The notes under the pieces: generated by a model
The model's database searches: none
Seen by the model: the letters and a program-made list of their open reading frames with translations, nothing else
What the model was told of the DNA's origin: nothing
NCBI GenBank assembly: GCA_036381435.1
Contig: DASVCW010000013.1
Coordinates: 96,458-160,457 of the forward strand
Source: Fodinibius sp036381435
Lineage (GTDB): Bacteria > Bacteroidota > Rhodothermia > Balneolales > Balneolaceae
Direction of reading: 5' to 3'
DNA length: 64,000 nt
Position numbers and translations under genes: made by a program
Part shown: positions 17,028 through 25,121 of the stretch, one piece after another
Layout of the letters: the number at the start of each line of letters is the position of its first letter
How positions within the stretch are numbered: position 1 is the stretch's first letter

Positions 17028-18224
17028 TCACAAAGAAGCTTGCTGTACTACTTGTTCTTGCTCATCCCATTTTGGATTCAGCCAATCATCAACATTATCA
17101 AACAGCAGTTGAAAAAGACTTCGGCGTGCAACAGTAAATCGGGCTTGAAAGGTCATTCCCTTTTTTAGCTTGCCCCTGTAGCCATTCCCCAGTTCCAGAA
17201 AAGTTTGATCTAAAGTACTGCGTACAATAAATACAGGACGATTATTTACAATTGTAACATCGCTGGAGATTTCTTTTATCTTACCCGTCAGTGTTCCCCA
17301 TTGATTATAATCGAAGGCAGAGATATGAAAACGTGCTTCCATTCCTTCCCGGATCAGGCCGATATCTCTTGGTAATATGTAACACTCTGCTATTAAGCCT
17401 GTATCAGGAGAAATTTGGGCTAATGGTTGATTAGGATATACAAAGCTTCCTACGTAAATCCCTTTCATGTTTTGAATATTGCCGGAAATTGGTGCCTTAA
17501 TAAGATATTGCTGTCGTTCTTCATTAAGCTGTTGCCCCTTTGTTTGTAACTGTTCTAATCTATCCTGATAAGTTATTTGCTGGGACTGCCATTTATTTAA
17601 CTGTTGACTAAACAATAATTTGAAGTCATTACGGGCAGACTGCAGAATGAATGAACTTTGTTGATAGTTTGCCTCGCTAATTACTTCATATTTATATAGT
17701 TGCTGAGCGCGATCAAACTTTCGTTTAGCTTTATTGATTTCTTGTATAAGACTGCGAACTTGCTGTTTGAACTTAAGCAGGGAGTGCCTGTACTTGGCTG
17801 TTTTAAGATGAATAGGTTCAAAAACTGAAGCGGAATCTATATTTTGCAATAATGACAGGTCATCAAGATACTGGCCAGTTTCCTGCTGGCTCCGTTTATT
17901 AAAAAGTAACTTCTCTTGCAAAAGAGGAGCTGCGATCTCCGCAATAACTTGTCCTCCTTCTATATAACTGTTTTCTTCGATATAGAGCTTCTTTATTTGT
18001 CCTGATACGGGGGAAACAAGTTGATTACGTTGAGTAATCGGCTTAATAACTCCCCAGCTTCGGATACTCACATTTGTTTCAATAAAGGGTAAAGAAACGA
18101 GAGCAGTTACAATAAAAAGAACAACCGTAACATAAATTGTCTTGGTTTGAACAGAGTGCTTCGAAAAATTAGCTTCTGCTGAATTCTCAATAATCTCTTT
18201 CGGGAAAAGCTGGTCTGATGACAT
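17028..18224 (-). CDS. HlyD family secretion adaptor protein
   Basis: 398 residues from the ATG at 18224 (MSSDQLFPKEIIEN); the upstream start at 18287 adds 21 less convincing residues. One transmembrane helix near residues 30-50 is followed by a barrel-sandwich half (VSPVSGQIKKLYIEENSYI), a long coiled coil rich in Gln and Lys (about 110-230), the second lipoyl half (LIKAPISGNIQ) and a beta-barrel. This is the periplasmic adaptor layout of type I secretion and bacteriocin export. It is encoded just upstream of the C39 ABC exporter and downstream of a GG peptide gene, so it most likely forms the export channel with them. Confidence 0.93.
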   Translation of the reverse strand: MSSDQLFPKEIIENSAEANFSKHSVQTKTIYVTVVLFIVTALVSLPFIETNVSIRSWGVIKPITQRNQLVSPVSGQIKKLYIEENSYIEGGQVIAEIAAPLLQEKLLFNKRSQQETGQYLDDLSLLQNIDSASVFEPIHLKTAKYRHSLLKFKQQVRSLIQEINKAKRKFDRAQQLYKYEVISEANYQQSSFILQSARNDFKLLFSQQLNKWQSQQITYQDRLEQLQTKGQQLNEERQQYLIKAPISGNIQNMKGIYVGSFVYPNQPLAQISPDTGLIAECYILPRDIGLIREGMEARFHISAFDYNQWGTLTGKIKEISSDVTIVNNRPVFIVRSTLDQTFLELGNGYRGKLKKGMTFQARFTVARRSLFQLLFDNVDDWLNPKWDEQEQVVQQASL

Positions 18225-18300
18225 AATCTGTAGATGAAATAGGTTAAAAAAGCGAAATTCCTCAATTGGAATATTGAGGAATCTCATAAAGATTTTTTAT

Positions 18301-18480
18301 TTAACAATGTGGACAATCGCTAAATGCATCCTTTAAATCTGTAGGAATGGTAGGACTTGGTTCAGTATCATATATTTCCCAAGTGGCATTATGATCGCAA
18401 TTACCTCCTTCAATTTCTTTGATTTGCGAAGTACTTAGTTCAGATAGGTTTAAAACATTCAGCGTTTCTGATGATAACAT
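18301..18480 (-). CDS. Short double-glycine leader peptide with three cysteines in the core
   Basis: A 59-residue frame, easily missed because of its size: MLSSETLNVLNLSELSTSQI and then KEIEGG with GG at 25-26. The leader fits the LSxxxLxxIxGG consensus closely. The 33-residue core starts NCDHNATWEIYD and ends AFSDCPHC, with Cys at core positions 2, 30 and 33, so a disulfide or another modification is possible. It has the best ribosome site of the island (AAGAGG, 6 bases before ATG). It lies between the LuxR-type regulator and the HlyD-like gene, in operon order with the exporter. Confidence 0.8.
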   Translation of the reverse strand: MLSSETLNVLNLSELSTSQIKEIEGGNCDHNATWEIYDTEPSPTIPTDLKDAFSDCPHC

Positions 18481-18574
18481 ATTTTACCTCTTGTTTGATT
18501 AAAGTTTAAGAAAAGGCTTCCTATAACCCCATCAGCAATCAATAGCAAAACAGTTCTAAAGTAAATAGCTACCC

Positions 18575-19261
18575 TTAGTCATTTTTTGCTAATAGCTCTA
18601 CACACTTCTTATTTTTCGTCAAAATGACTAATGTTTCAATGGCATTTAATTTTTTAAAGCAAAAAAGGGATAATCTAAAAGAATCCTTCGAATTGAATTT
18701 TTTCTTTACACTTTTTCGATGATTGTTAACCGTGTGATGACTTCGATGCCAGTCTTCGGCAATTTGTTTAGTTGTTTTGCCTCTCCCAATTTCTAACATG
18801 ACCTTTAATTCAGTTTTTGTTAAAGGCTGGACTAAGTTTTTTTCAAATAACATCTTCTGTTGTTCAAGATTTTCTTTACTTATAAAGTCTATAATTTTAT
18901 CACTTAAGAACGTTTTTTCATTTTCCAGTTCTTCTATACACCGATAAAGATGATCTGATTTGTCAGTTTTACAAATAAAACCAATCGAATTAGAAGAAAA
19001 CTTGAAGAGCCAATTTAGCTGCTGCAAGCTGCCCATAAGCGCTATATTACATTCCGAATTTCGCAATGATGCCTCCTGATACGGTTCCATATGGGGTAAA
19101 GAATCAATATCCACGATAAGTAATGATTTTCCATTTAGGAGAGGCTTCGTTTGCAGCAATCCATTTTTGTGATCAAGAAATACTTCATATCCCTCATTTT
19201 GTAATAAGTGAGATAAAGCTTTTGATACTATAGTTCTGTGATGATAAATATGAATATTCAT
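18575..19261 (-). CDS. LuxR/FixJ-type transcriptional regulator with degenerate receiver
   Basis: 228 residues. Residues 145-195 (LTKTELKVMLEIGRGKTTKQ, then IAEDWHRSHHTVNNHRKSV) are a LuxR-type HTH. The first 120 residues keep a receiver-like pattern, but the acidic pair after strand 1 is replaced by HH (IYHHRTIV). A possible phosphoacceptor remains in LLIVDIDSLP, and the conserved Lys is in ICKTD. This suggests a pseudo-receiver that does not use normal phosphotransfer. It is the most upstream gene of the peptide-export island and its likely regulator. Residues 195-228 add a short Cys- and Lys-containing tail. Confidence 0.85.
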   Translation of the reverse strand: MNIHIYHHRTIVSKALSHLLQNEGYEVFLDHKNGLLQTKPLLNGKSLLIVDIDSLPHMEPYQEASLRNSECNIALMGSLQQLNWLFKFSSNSIGFICKTDKSDHLYRCIEELENEKTFLSDKIIDFISKENLEQQKMLFEKNLVQPLTKTELKVMLEIGRGKTTKQIAEDWHRSHHTVNNHRKSVKKKFNSKDSFRLSLFCFKKLNAIETLVILTKNKKCVELLAKND

Positions 19262-19518
19262 TTCTCTTGTAATTTAGGTTTTGCAGATGATATTTATTGT
19301 AAGAGCTGAAAAGCAGCAACCTGTAATAACAAGAGTGGTTGGGAAGGTATTTGTTACATTAGAACTTTTTAATTAATGTAAAAAATGCATTAATCCGGTA
19401 ACTTTAGAAGAAACTATTCTCTGAAACTATATCCAGAATCCCGTATGTTTTCCATGAAATGAACCAAAAATCATCCTATCTTAGCGCTTTAGAGAATAAA
19501 TAACAGAGTTTAATCTAC

Positions 19519-20937
19519 ATGTACTTCAAACAAATTTTCGAAGAAAAACTGGCGCAGTATGCCTATCTGATCGGCTGTCAGAAAACGAAGGAAGCTATCA
19601 TCATTGATCCCATGCGGGATATCGATCGCTATTATGATTTGGCCAAAAAGGAAAGGCTGAATATTGTTGCCGCCGCCGATACGCACATTCATGCCGATTA
19701 TTTAACCGGACTTCGCGAGTTTGCCGAGGACGGCGTTCAAATTTTGGCTTCCGATGAAGGCGGTAAAGACTGGAAGTATGAATGGTTGGCCGGGAGTGAT
19801 TATAACTACCGGCTGCTGAAAGACGGCGATCAGTTCAATATCGGCAATATTCAGTTTGAAGCAAGGCACACACCGGGACACACTCCCGAACACCTTAGTT
19901 ATCTATTGACAGACGGGGCGGGAGCAGATCAACCGATGGGTATCCTTTCGGGTGATTTTGTTTTTGTAGGCGATGTGGGCCGTCCCGATTTGCTGGAGTC
20001 GGCGGCTGGTGAACAAGGTTCTATGGAGACTTCAGCCAAAGAGCTTTATCAATCGGTAGAAAAGTTTAAGTCCATGCCTGAGTATTTACAGCTGTGGCCG
20101 GGTCACGGGGCGGGCAGTGCCTGCGGAAAAGCGCTGGGCGCGGTTCCCGAATCAACGGTAGGATATGAGCTGCGGTTTAATCCATCTATCCAAGCCTCCG
20201 AAAGCGAGCAGGGTTTTGTGGATTACATTTTAGACGGACAGCCGGAACCGCCGCTGTATTTCGCGCGAATGAAGGCCGAAAACAGAAGCGGTCCCCCGGT
20301 ATTGGGAACACTGCCTCAACCCCAAAAAATGGAAGCCGGGGAAGTAGCTTCACTGGCAAAAAAAGAAGGGAAGACCGTATTAGACACCAGGGATCGGATG
20401 AAATTTATGCAGGGGCACATCGAAGGTTCTTTGTTATCACCCTTCAACAAGCAGTTTAATACCATAGCCGGATCGTATATCCCAAAAGAGGAGACGATTT
20501 ATTTAGTTATTGATGAGGAAAATGTGGAAGTAGCAGTTCGTGATTTGGTTCGAATCGGGCTTGATGATATTGCCGGCTACATCACCCCTGATGAACTGGA
20601 AGCGTATCACCAGAAAGAGGACGGGCTGGAGTCTATTGAAACGATTAATTTTGAAAAAACGGCAGAGCTGTTAAAGAATGATGAAAACCGCGTGCTGGAT
20701 GTCCGGCGGATTACTGAATATAATGAGGGACATATTGCCGGAGCTGAAAATATAGCTCATACACGCTTGGCCGATCGAGCGGATGAGCTGGACAAGAGCA
20801 AAACGTGGTTGGTACACTGTAAATCGGGGGGGCGTGCCTCAGTAGCCGCTGCACTGCTTGACAGCGAAGGCTATAAAGTCAAATACATCAAAGATAAAAT
20901 CGAGAAGTGGCCGGATAAGGTAAAGGGTGAATCATAG
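19519..20937 (+). CDS. Persulfide dioxygenase-rhodanese fusion (MBL-fold, ETHE1-like)
   Basis: 472 residues. An N-terminal metallo-beta-lactamase domain carries THIHADYLTG (H56, H58, D60) and the ETHE1-type spacing of iron ligands. Two rhodanese domains follow. The first (about 255-350) has no cysteine in its active loop (YLVIDEENVEVA), so it is inactive. The second has C434 in LVHCKSGGRAS. Family role: oxidation of glutathione or protein persulfide to sulfite in the cytoplasm, with sulfur handled by the rhodanese. A TSUP-family exporter gene follows, which fits removal of sulfite or related anions. Confidence 0.92.
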   Translation: MYFKQIFEEKLAQYAYLIGCQKTKEAIIIDPMRDIDRYYDLAKKERLNIVAAADTHIHADYLTGLREFAEDGVQILASDEGGKDWKYEWLAGSDYNYRLLKDGDQFNIGNIQFEARHTPGHTPEHLSYLLTDGAGADQPMGILSGDFVFVGDVGRPDLLESAAGEQGSMETSAKELYQSVEKFKSMPEYLQLWPGHGAGSACGKALGAVPESTVGYELRFNPSIQASESEQGFVDYILDGQPEPPLYFARMKAENRSGPPVLGTLPQPQKMEAGEVASLAKKEGKTVLDTRDRMKFMQGHIEGSLLSPFNKQFNTIAGSYIPKEETIYLVIDEENVEVAVRDLVRIGLDDIAGYITPDELEAYHQKEDGLESIETINFEKTAELLKNDENRVLDVRRITEYNEGHIAGAENIAHTRLADRADELDKSKTWLVHCKSGGRASVAAALLDSEGYKVKYIKDKIEKWPDKVKGES

Positions 20938-21000
20938 ATTTTTGAATTGCTCAGAAATGAAATCTCCCTGGCCCCCTTTGTAAAGGGGGAATTTTCCTAC

Positions 21001-21056
21001 TCACTACTCACTACTCACTACTCACTACTCACTACTCACTACTCACTACTCACTAC
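21001..21056 (+). repeat. Tandem repeat, 8 x TCACTAC
   Basis: Eight perfect 7-base units of TCACTAC end 6 bases before the ATG of the TSUP gene, directly where the leader and ribosome site should be. A CCCCCTTT/AAAGGGGG hairpin lies just upstream (20971-20990). Unit number could vary by slippage, changing leader length. Confidence 0.9.
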
Positions 21057-21062
21057 TAAAAC

Positions 21063-21815
21063 ATGGTCTGGGCCTGGATTGGAGCTTTATTTATTGGAAT
21101 TACCTTGGGATTGCTAGGTTCGGGCGGTTCCATTCTCACCGTTCCTATGCTCATCTATATAGTAGGGGAACCTGAAAAAATAGCTATTGCTGAATCTCTG
21201 GGCATTGTTTGTGCCATTAGCTTTTTTGGGTTTTTGCCTTCCGCCATTAACCGAAAAGTGCACTGGCGAAGCATTTTATATTTTGGCGTTCCCGGTATGG
21301 CAGCAACTTACGGCGGAGCCTTCGTGGCAAAATTCGTATCGGGAAAATTCCAGCTAATGATTTTTGCCGTCATCATGCTGTTAGCTGCCGTAATGATGTT
21401 TCAGGATAAAAGCCATGACGTGAATAAGGATTCCCATCATCATGAAAAATGGAAATTAATTCTTGAAGGATTATTGGTAGGGTTAATTACGGGATTCGTA
21501 GGCATTGGCGGGGGATTTATTATTGTGCCTGCCCTTGTTTTGCTAAGCGGATTGCCTATTCACCTGGCCGTTGGAACCAGCCTGGGTATTATTTCAATGA
21601 ACAGTTTTATAGGCTTTTTTAAATATATGGATGTGCTGGCAGAAATGAACTTATCCATCAACTGGCCATTGGTTGCCCTGTTTTCTGTAATAGGAATATC
21701 AGGCAGTTTTATTGGAAAAAGAGCTGGTGATTTCATTCCACGGCAACGCTTAAAGAAAGGCTTTGCCGTTTTTCTGGTAGTTATGAGCGTATGTATCGTC
21801 TGGATTAATTCCTGA
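21063..21815 (+). CDS. TSUP (TauE/SafE) family anion exporter
   Basis: 250 residues with about eight hydrophobic helices arranged as two homologous halves, each starting with the glycine-rich family motif (GLLGSGGSILTVPMLI near the N-terminus, GFVGIGGGFIIVPALV near residue 150). TSUP proteins move sulfite, sulfonates and similar anions. The gene follows the persulfide dioxygenase gene on the same strand, which suggests export of sulfite from sulfide oxidation. The leader consists of the 7-base tandem repeat, so translation start control may be unusual. Confidence 0.9.
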   Translation: MVWAWIGALFIGITLGLLGSGGSILTVPMLIYIVGEPEKIAIAESLGIVCAISFFGFLPSAINRKVHWRSILYFGVPGMAATYGGAFVAKFVSGKFQLMIFAVIMLLAAVMMFQDKSHDVNKDSHHHEKWKLILEGLLVGLITGFVGIGGGFIIVPALVLLSGLPIHLAVGTSLGIISMNSFIGFFKYMDVLAEMNLSINWPLVALFSVIGISGSFIGKRAGDFIPRQRLKKGFAVFLVVMSVCIVWINS

Positions 21816-21819
21816 TTTG

Positions 21820-22041
21820 TTAAACTTCCCGGCCATCAGGATTATTATTCTGCAAAAACTCACGGGTGATTTTTTGAGTTTGCTCGGCTCCCATATACTT
21901 TTCAAGATCGTAAAGAGTGACGTGTTTTTTGCCATCATGAAATGAATAGGTCAGATGTCCGTCTTCGATCTCTTTTTCCACTTCAGCGGGTTCCATGTCC
22001 AACATATTGCCAATTTCTTTGAGAGAAAACATAGAGCGCAT
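21820..22041 (-). CDS. Small MerR/excisionase-like DNA-binding protein
   Basis: 73 residues. The N-terminal part (FSLKEIGNMLDMEPAEVEKE) followed by a short strand pair (LTYSFHDGKKHVTLYDLEKY) resembles the winged helix of MerR-like and excisionase-type proteins. The start could be M1 or M4. It converges with the TSUP gene with only 4 bases between stops. There is no partner gene that shows a target, so function is unknown. Confidence 0.6.
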   Translation of the reverse strand: MRSMFSLKEIGNMLDMEPAEVEKEIEDGHLTYSFHDGKKHVTLYDLEKYMGAEQTQKITREFLQNNNPDGREV

Positions 22042-22164
22042 TGTACTACTTCTTTTAAAGTTATCTTTATAGTGAATAGAATTTTATTGAGCTTAAAATA
22101 AAAAAAATCAGTCTTTTTATTAACTCAATACAAATTGTTAAAAAGAATTAATGGCTGGTAAATA

Positions 22165-22743
22165 TTAAGCCGGTTTTTTAACCTCCTGGTGGCGAAAACA
22201 TGAAGTCAGGTGGTCGTTTATAAGCCCTGTCGCCTGCAAATGAGCATAAATAATGGTGCTTCCGATAAATTTAAATCCACGTTTTTTCAGCTCTTTGGAA
22301 AGCCGGTCAGAAAGTTCAGTTGTTGCAGGTACCTCATCATTTTCTGTCCATTCATTTTGAATTGGTTTCCCATCAACAAACGACCAGATATAATCGGCGA
22401 AAGTGCCAAATTCTTCCTGAATTTTAATAAAACGCTGAGCATTATTTACAGCTGAACGAATTTTCAGTTCATTTCGGATGATGGCCGAGTTTTGTAACAG
22501 TTCCTGTATTTTTTGCTCATCAAAACGAGCTACTTTTTCTACATCAAATCCGGCAAAAGCATCCCGGTAGCCTTCGCGTCTTTTTAAAATGGTACTCCAG
22601 CTCAACCCCGCCTGGGCACTTTCCAGAGTCAGGAATTCAAATTGTTTTTGATCATCATATACCGGCACGCCCCACTCTTCATCATGGTAACGCACATACT
22701 GATCAAAAGTATTTTCACACCAGGTACATCGTTGTAGTGCCAT
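22165..22743 (-). CDS. tag: DNA-3-methyladenine glycosylase I
   Basis: 192 residues, the usual length of Tag. The HhH-fold glycosylase removes 3-methyladenine from DNA. Visible signatures are RCTWCENTFDQYVRYHDEEWG at the N-terminus (split here: zinc ligand Cys in CTWC, His in YHDEEWG), the AGLSWSTILKRR substrate-pocket block, and the C-terminal zinc ligands in HLTSCFRH. It lies next to a second, unrelated DNA glycosylase gene on the same strand, with a dispersed repeat between them. Confidence 0.96.
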   Translation of the reverse strand: MALQRCTWCENTFDQYVRYHDEEWGVPVYDDQKQFEFLTLESAQAGLSWSTILKRREGYRDAFAGFDVEKVARFDEQKIQELLQNSAIIRNELKIRSAVNNAQRFIKIQEEFGTFADYIWSFVDGKPIQNEWTENDEVPATTELSDRLSKELKKRGFKFIGSTIIYAHLQATGLINDHLTSCFRHQEVKKPA

Positions 22744-22770
22744 TTTTTTGACCCATTTCTATTATTACAC

Positions 22771-22842
22771 TGAGGTTCACGGAGTATGCACAGAGGTACG
22801 CAGAGAAATTCTGTGTCTTCTCTGAGAGACTCAGTGTAATAC
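22771..22842. repeat. CACTGAG/CTCAGTG dispersed repeat
   Basis: Begins CACTGAGGTTCACGGAG and ends CTGAGAGACTCAGTG, so it has inverted ends and GTGTCTTCTCTG in the middle. Related fragments occur at 23612-23661, 26096-26150, 29850-29895 and 52148-52200. Confidence 0.5.
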
Positions 22843-22910
22843 CGTCAACATTTAAAGACAGAACTAAAAAACATAATTCAACTTCAATATTCAACTCCAA
22901 CTTCCAGCCT

Positions 22911-23609
22911 CTAATCTCCGGCTTCCATTATGTTTTTCATCTGCCGGCGAAATTTGGGGGCGCCTCCATTGGCGGGGTGACGCACGGGAATGTGTGAAAT
23001 GCCGAATGCATTGAGGCTTTGCTCACATTTTCGTCCTACCGCAATAATTTTGCTACCGGGATACAGATCTAAAAATGCCTGAAGGGCAGGGTAACCTTTT
23101 TCGAGTTCAGTATCGGTTGGAGTTCGATTGCTAAGCATTCCCGCAGAGTAGTCATACGGATGCCAGGGCAGGGCATTCCACAACACAGTTTCGTACGGGT
23201 TGATGTTCAGTTGATACAGTGCCTTCCACATAATGGTTGCAGTGGGTTCCGACATTCCTTTTTTATTTACTTCAACCTTGCTGGTTCGTTGAAATTTGAT
23301 AGAAGCAAAAGCACCGTCAGCCGGAATACCATGAACGGCTTTATGATGTCCCAGCAAAATGCGTTCAGAAGTCATGGCGATGCCGGTGAAATGTCCGCCC
23401 TGATAACCGAGAGCCTCAGCAATAAACAAGTATTTTGCCTTTTCAAGCCGCTCATGCAAATACATTTTCAGATGCTTTCGGCGCAGTTCGGGTGCATTTT
23501 TCGAAATATCATGTTTCTCATCCCGTTGGAACCAGGGATTGAAAAATGTGCCTTTAGGCGTATTTTCTAGAAGGTTGAAAAGGGAATCTAATTTATTCAT
23601 TAAGGACAA
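22911..23609 (-). CDS. Uracil-DNA glycosylase superfamily protein
   Basis: 232 residues with UDG-fold landmarks: FIAEALGYQGGHFTGIAMTS matches motif A (water-activating and uracil-binding loop, in the GExPG position) and IPVRHPANGGAPKFRRQM matches motif B with the essential His. The start MSLMNKLDSLF has an alternative Met at residue 4. It is more divergent than Ung or family 4 enzymes, so the exact base specificity is unclear. It probably acts in base excision repair beside tag. Confidence 0.8.
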   Translation of the reverse strand: MSLMNKLDSLFNLLENTPKGTFFNPWFQRDEKHDISKNAPELRRKHLKMYLHERLEKAKYLFIAEALGYQGGHFTGIAMTSERILLGHHKAVHGIPADGAFASIKFQRTSKVEVNKKGMSEPTATIMWKALYQLNINPYETVLWNALPWHPYDYSAGMLSNRTPTDTELEKGYPALQAFLDLYPGSKIIAVGRKCEQSLNAFGISHIPVRHPANGGAPKFRRQMKNIMEAGD

Positions 23610-23939
23610 AATGTTTTCTCGGTGGTTCTCTGTGCCTTCTTTGTGTAGCTCAGTGCAATATGGAGTGTTTCAAAGCCAGTCAAATATAGCAGTTCAAAAT
23701 CCTTTAGCTTGTGGGGAATATAGCAGTTAGAATTCACCATTAAAAAACTATCAATCCATTTTTGCCGTTGTCCCAAAAAACAACTATTGTTGACCTGCCT
23801 TTTTCCGGAGACGTCTTCATCAAGCCATAATTGTTTTTTAACCCATTTTTTAAATAAAGAGCATCAATTTTACGGTTTTTCCTGAGATTTTTATGAAAAG
23901 CTCGTATTTTATAAAACTGTTTAAACCAGATTTTTTATT
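23610..23939. other. 330-bp intergenic region upstream of ilvE
   Basis: It holds the divergent promoters of the UDG-like gene and ilvE. The first 50 bases carry a CTCTGTGCC-type dispersed repeat fragment. I see no leader peptide, T-box or riboswitch for ilvE and no further gene. Confidence 0.5.
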
Positions 23940-25010
23940 ATGACTACAGAAACTGCCTTCAACATTAGCAAAACTTCAAACAGTCGAATTGATCAGGTTG
24001 ATCTGGATAAACCTGGATTTGGCCGCGTTTTTTCCGACCATATGCTGGAAGTAAAATACAGTAACGGGCAGTGGCATCAAGCCGAAATTAAGCCTTATGG
24101 GCCCATCGAAATTGAGCCCAGCCTCAATACATTACACTATGCCCAGTCGGTATTTGAAGGAACCAAAGCCTATTATGTAGACTCAGAAACGATTAATGTA
24201 TTTCGTCTGGATAAAAATTATGAGCGCATGGCTCGTTCTTGCGAGCGAATGTGCATTCCTGTGATGGAAGAAGATGTTTTTGTAGAAGGCATTAAAACAT
24301 TAGTACAACTCGACCATCAATGGGTACCGGAAAAAGAGGGAAACACTTTATACATCAGGCCCTTTGCCTGTGCTTTTGATCCTATTATTGCGGCGCGTGT
24401 GTCCGATACGTACCGTTTTTATGTGATCACTTCTCCTGCGGGCGCTTATTACGACAGGCCGGTTAAGCTTGTCACCTCCCAAAACTTTGTGAGAGCCGTA
24501 AAAGGTGGTGTGGGTGAAGCAAAAACGGCGGGAAATTATGCCGCCAGTTTGTATCCCGCTCAAAAAGCAAAAGAAAAAGGATTTGATCAAGTGCTCTGGC
24601 TGGATGGCAGGGAGCATAAGTATGTAGAAGAAGTGGGCACTATGAACATCTTTTTTGTGATTGACGGCACGCTCATTACTCCTGAACTGCATGGAACCAT
24701 TTTATCAGGTATTACCCGTGATTCGATTATCCGGTTAGCCCAACACCTGAACATGCCGGTAGAAGAACGTCGAATAAGTATTGATGAGGTGATGCAGGCA
24801 GGGGATGACGGAATCCTGGATGAAGCCTTTGGCGCGGGGACGGCCGCGGTAATTTCACCCATAAAAGAGATTAGCCATGACGGAGCATCTGTTCAAATTC
24901 ATGAAAATAAACGGGGTCCCATTGGACAAAAAATGTATGACACTATCACCGACATTCAGCGCGGAAAAATTGACGACCCCTTCGGCTGGACGCATCCGGT
25001 TAAATTTTAA
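23940..25010 (+). CDS. ilvE: Branched-chain amino acid aminotransferase
   Basis: 356 residues, the longer (mitochondrial BCAT-like) fold IV aminotransferase. PLP lysine K195 lies in GGVGEAKTAGNYAAS. FEGTKAYY near residue 70 and the C-terminal GTAAVISPIKEI are family signatures. It transfers the amino group between Leu/Ile/Val and 2-oxoglutarate. It lies alone on the plus strand. The thrC-LeuA fusion gene is 1.2 kb away on the other strand and feeds the same isoleucine pathway. Confidence 0.96.
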   Translation: MTTETAFNISKTSNSRIDQVDLDKPGFGRVFSDHMLEVKYSNGQWHQAEIKPYGPIEIEPSLNTLHYAQSVFEGTKAYYVDSETINVFRLDKNYERMARSCERMCIPVMEEDVFVEGIKTLVQLDHQWVPEKEGNTLYIRPFACAFDPIIAARVSDTYRFYVITSPAGAYYDRPVKLVTSQNFVRAVKGGVGEAKTAGNYAASLYPAQKAKEKGFDQVLWLDGREHKYVEEVGTMNIFFVIDGTLITPELHGTILSGITRDSIIRLAQHLNMPVEERRISIDEVMQAGDDGILDEAFGAGTAAVISPIKEISHDGASVQIHENKRGPIGQKMYDTITDIQRGKIDDPFGWTHPVKF

Positions 25011-25121
25011 GTGCTTAATGTTGAATGTTGAATTCAATTAAATCCGAAGCACGAATGATAAAAATCCGAAATGAGGAGGATGTTTTGAATTTTGGTCATT
25101 CGGATTTTGAATTTCCTCTAT

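Noticed and set aside
21001..21056. CRISPR-like array
   Set aside because: The units are 7 bases, perfect and without spacers, and no cas genes are near. It is a simple tandem repeat.
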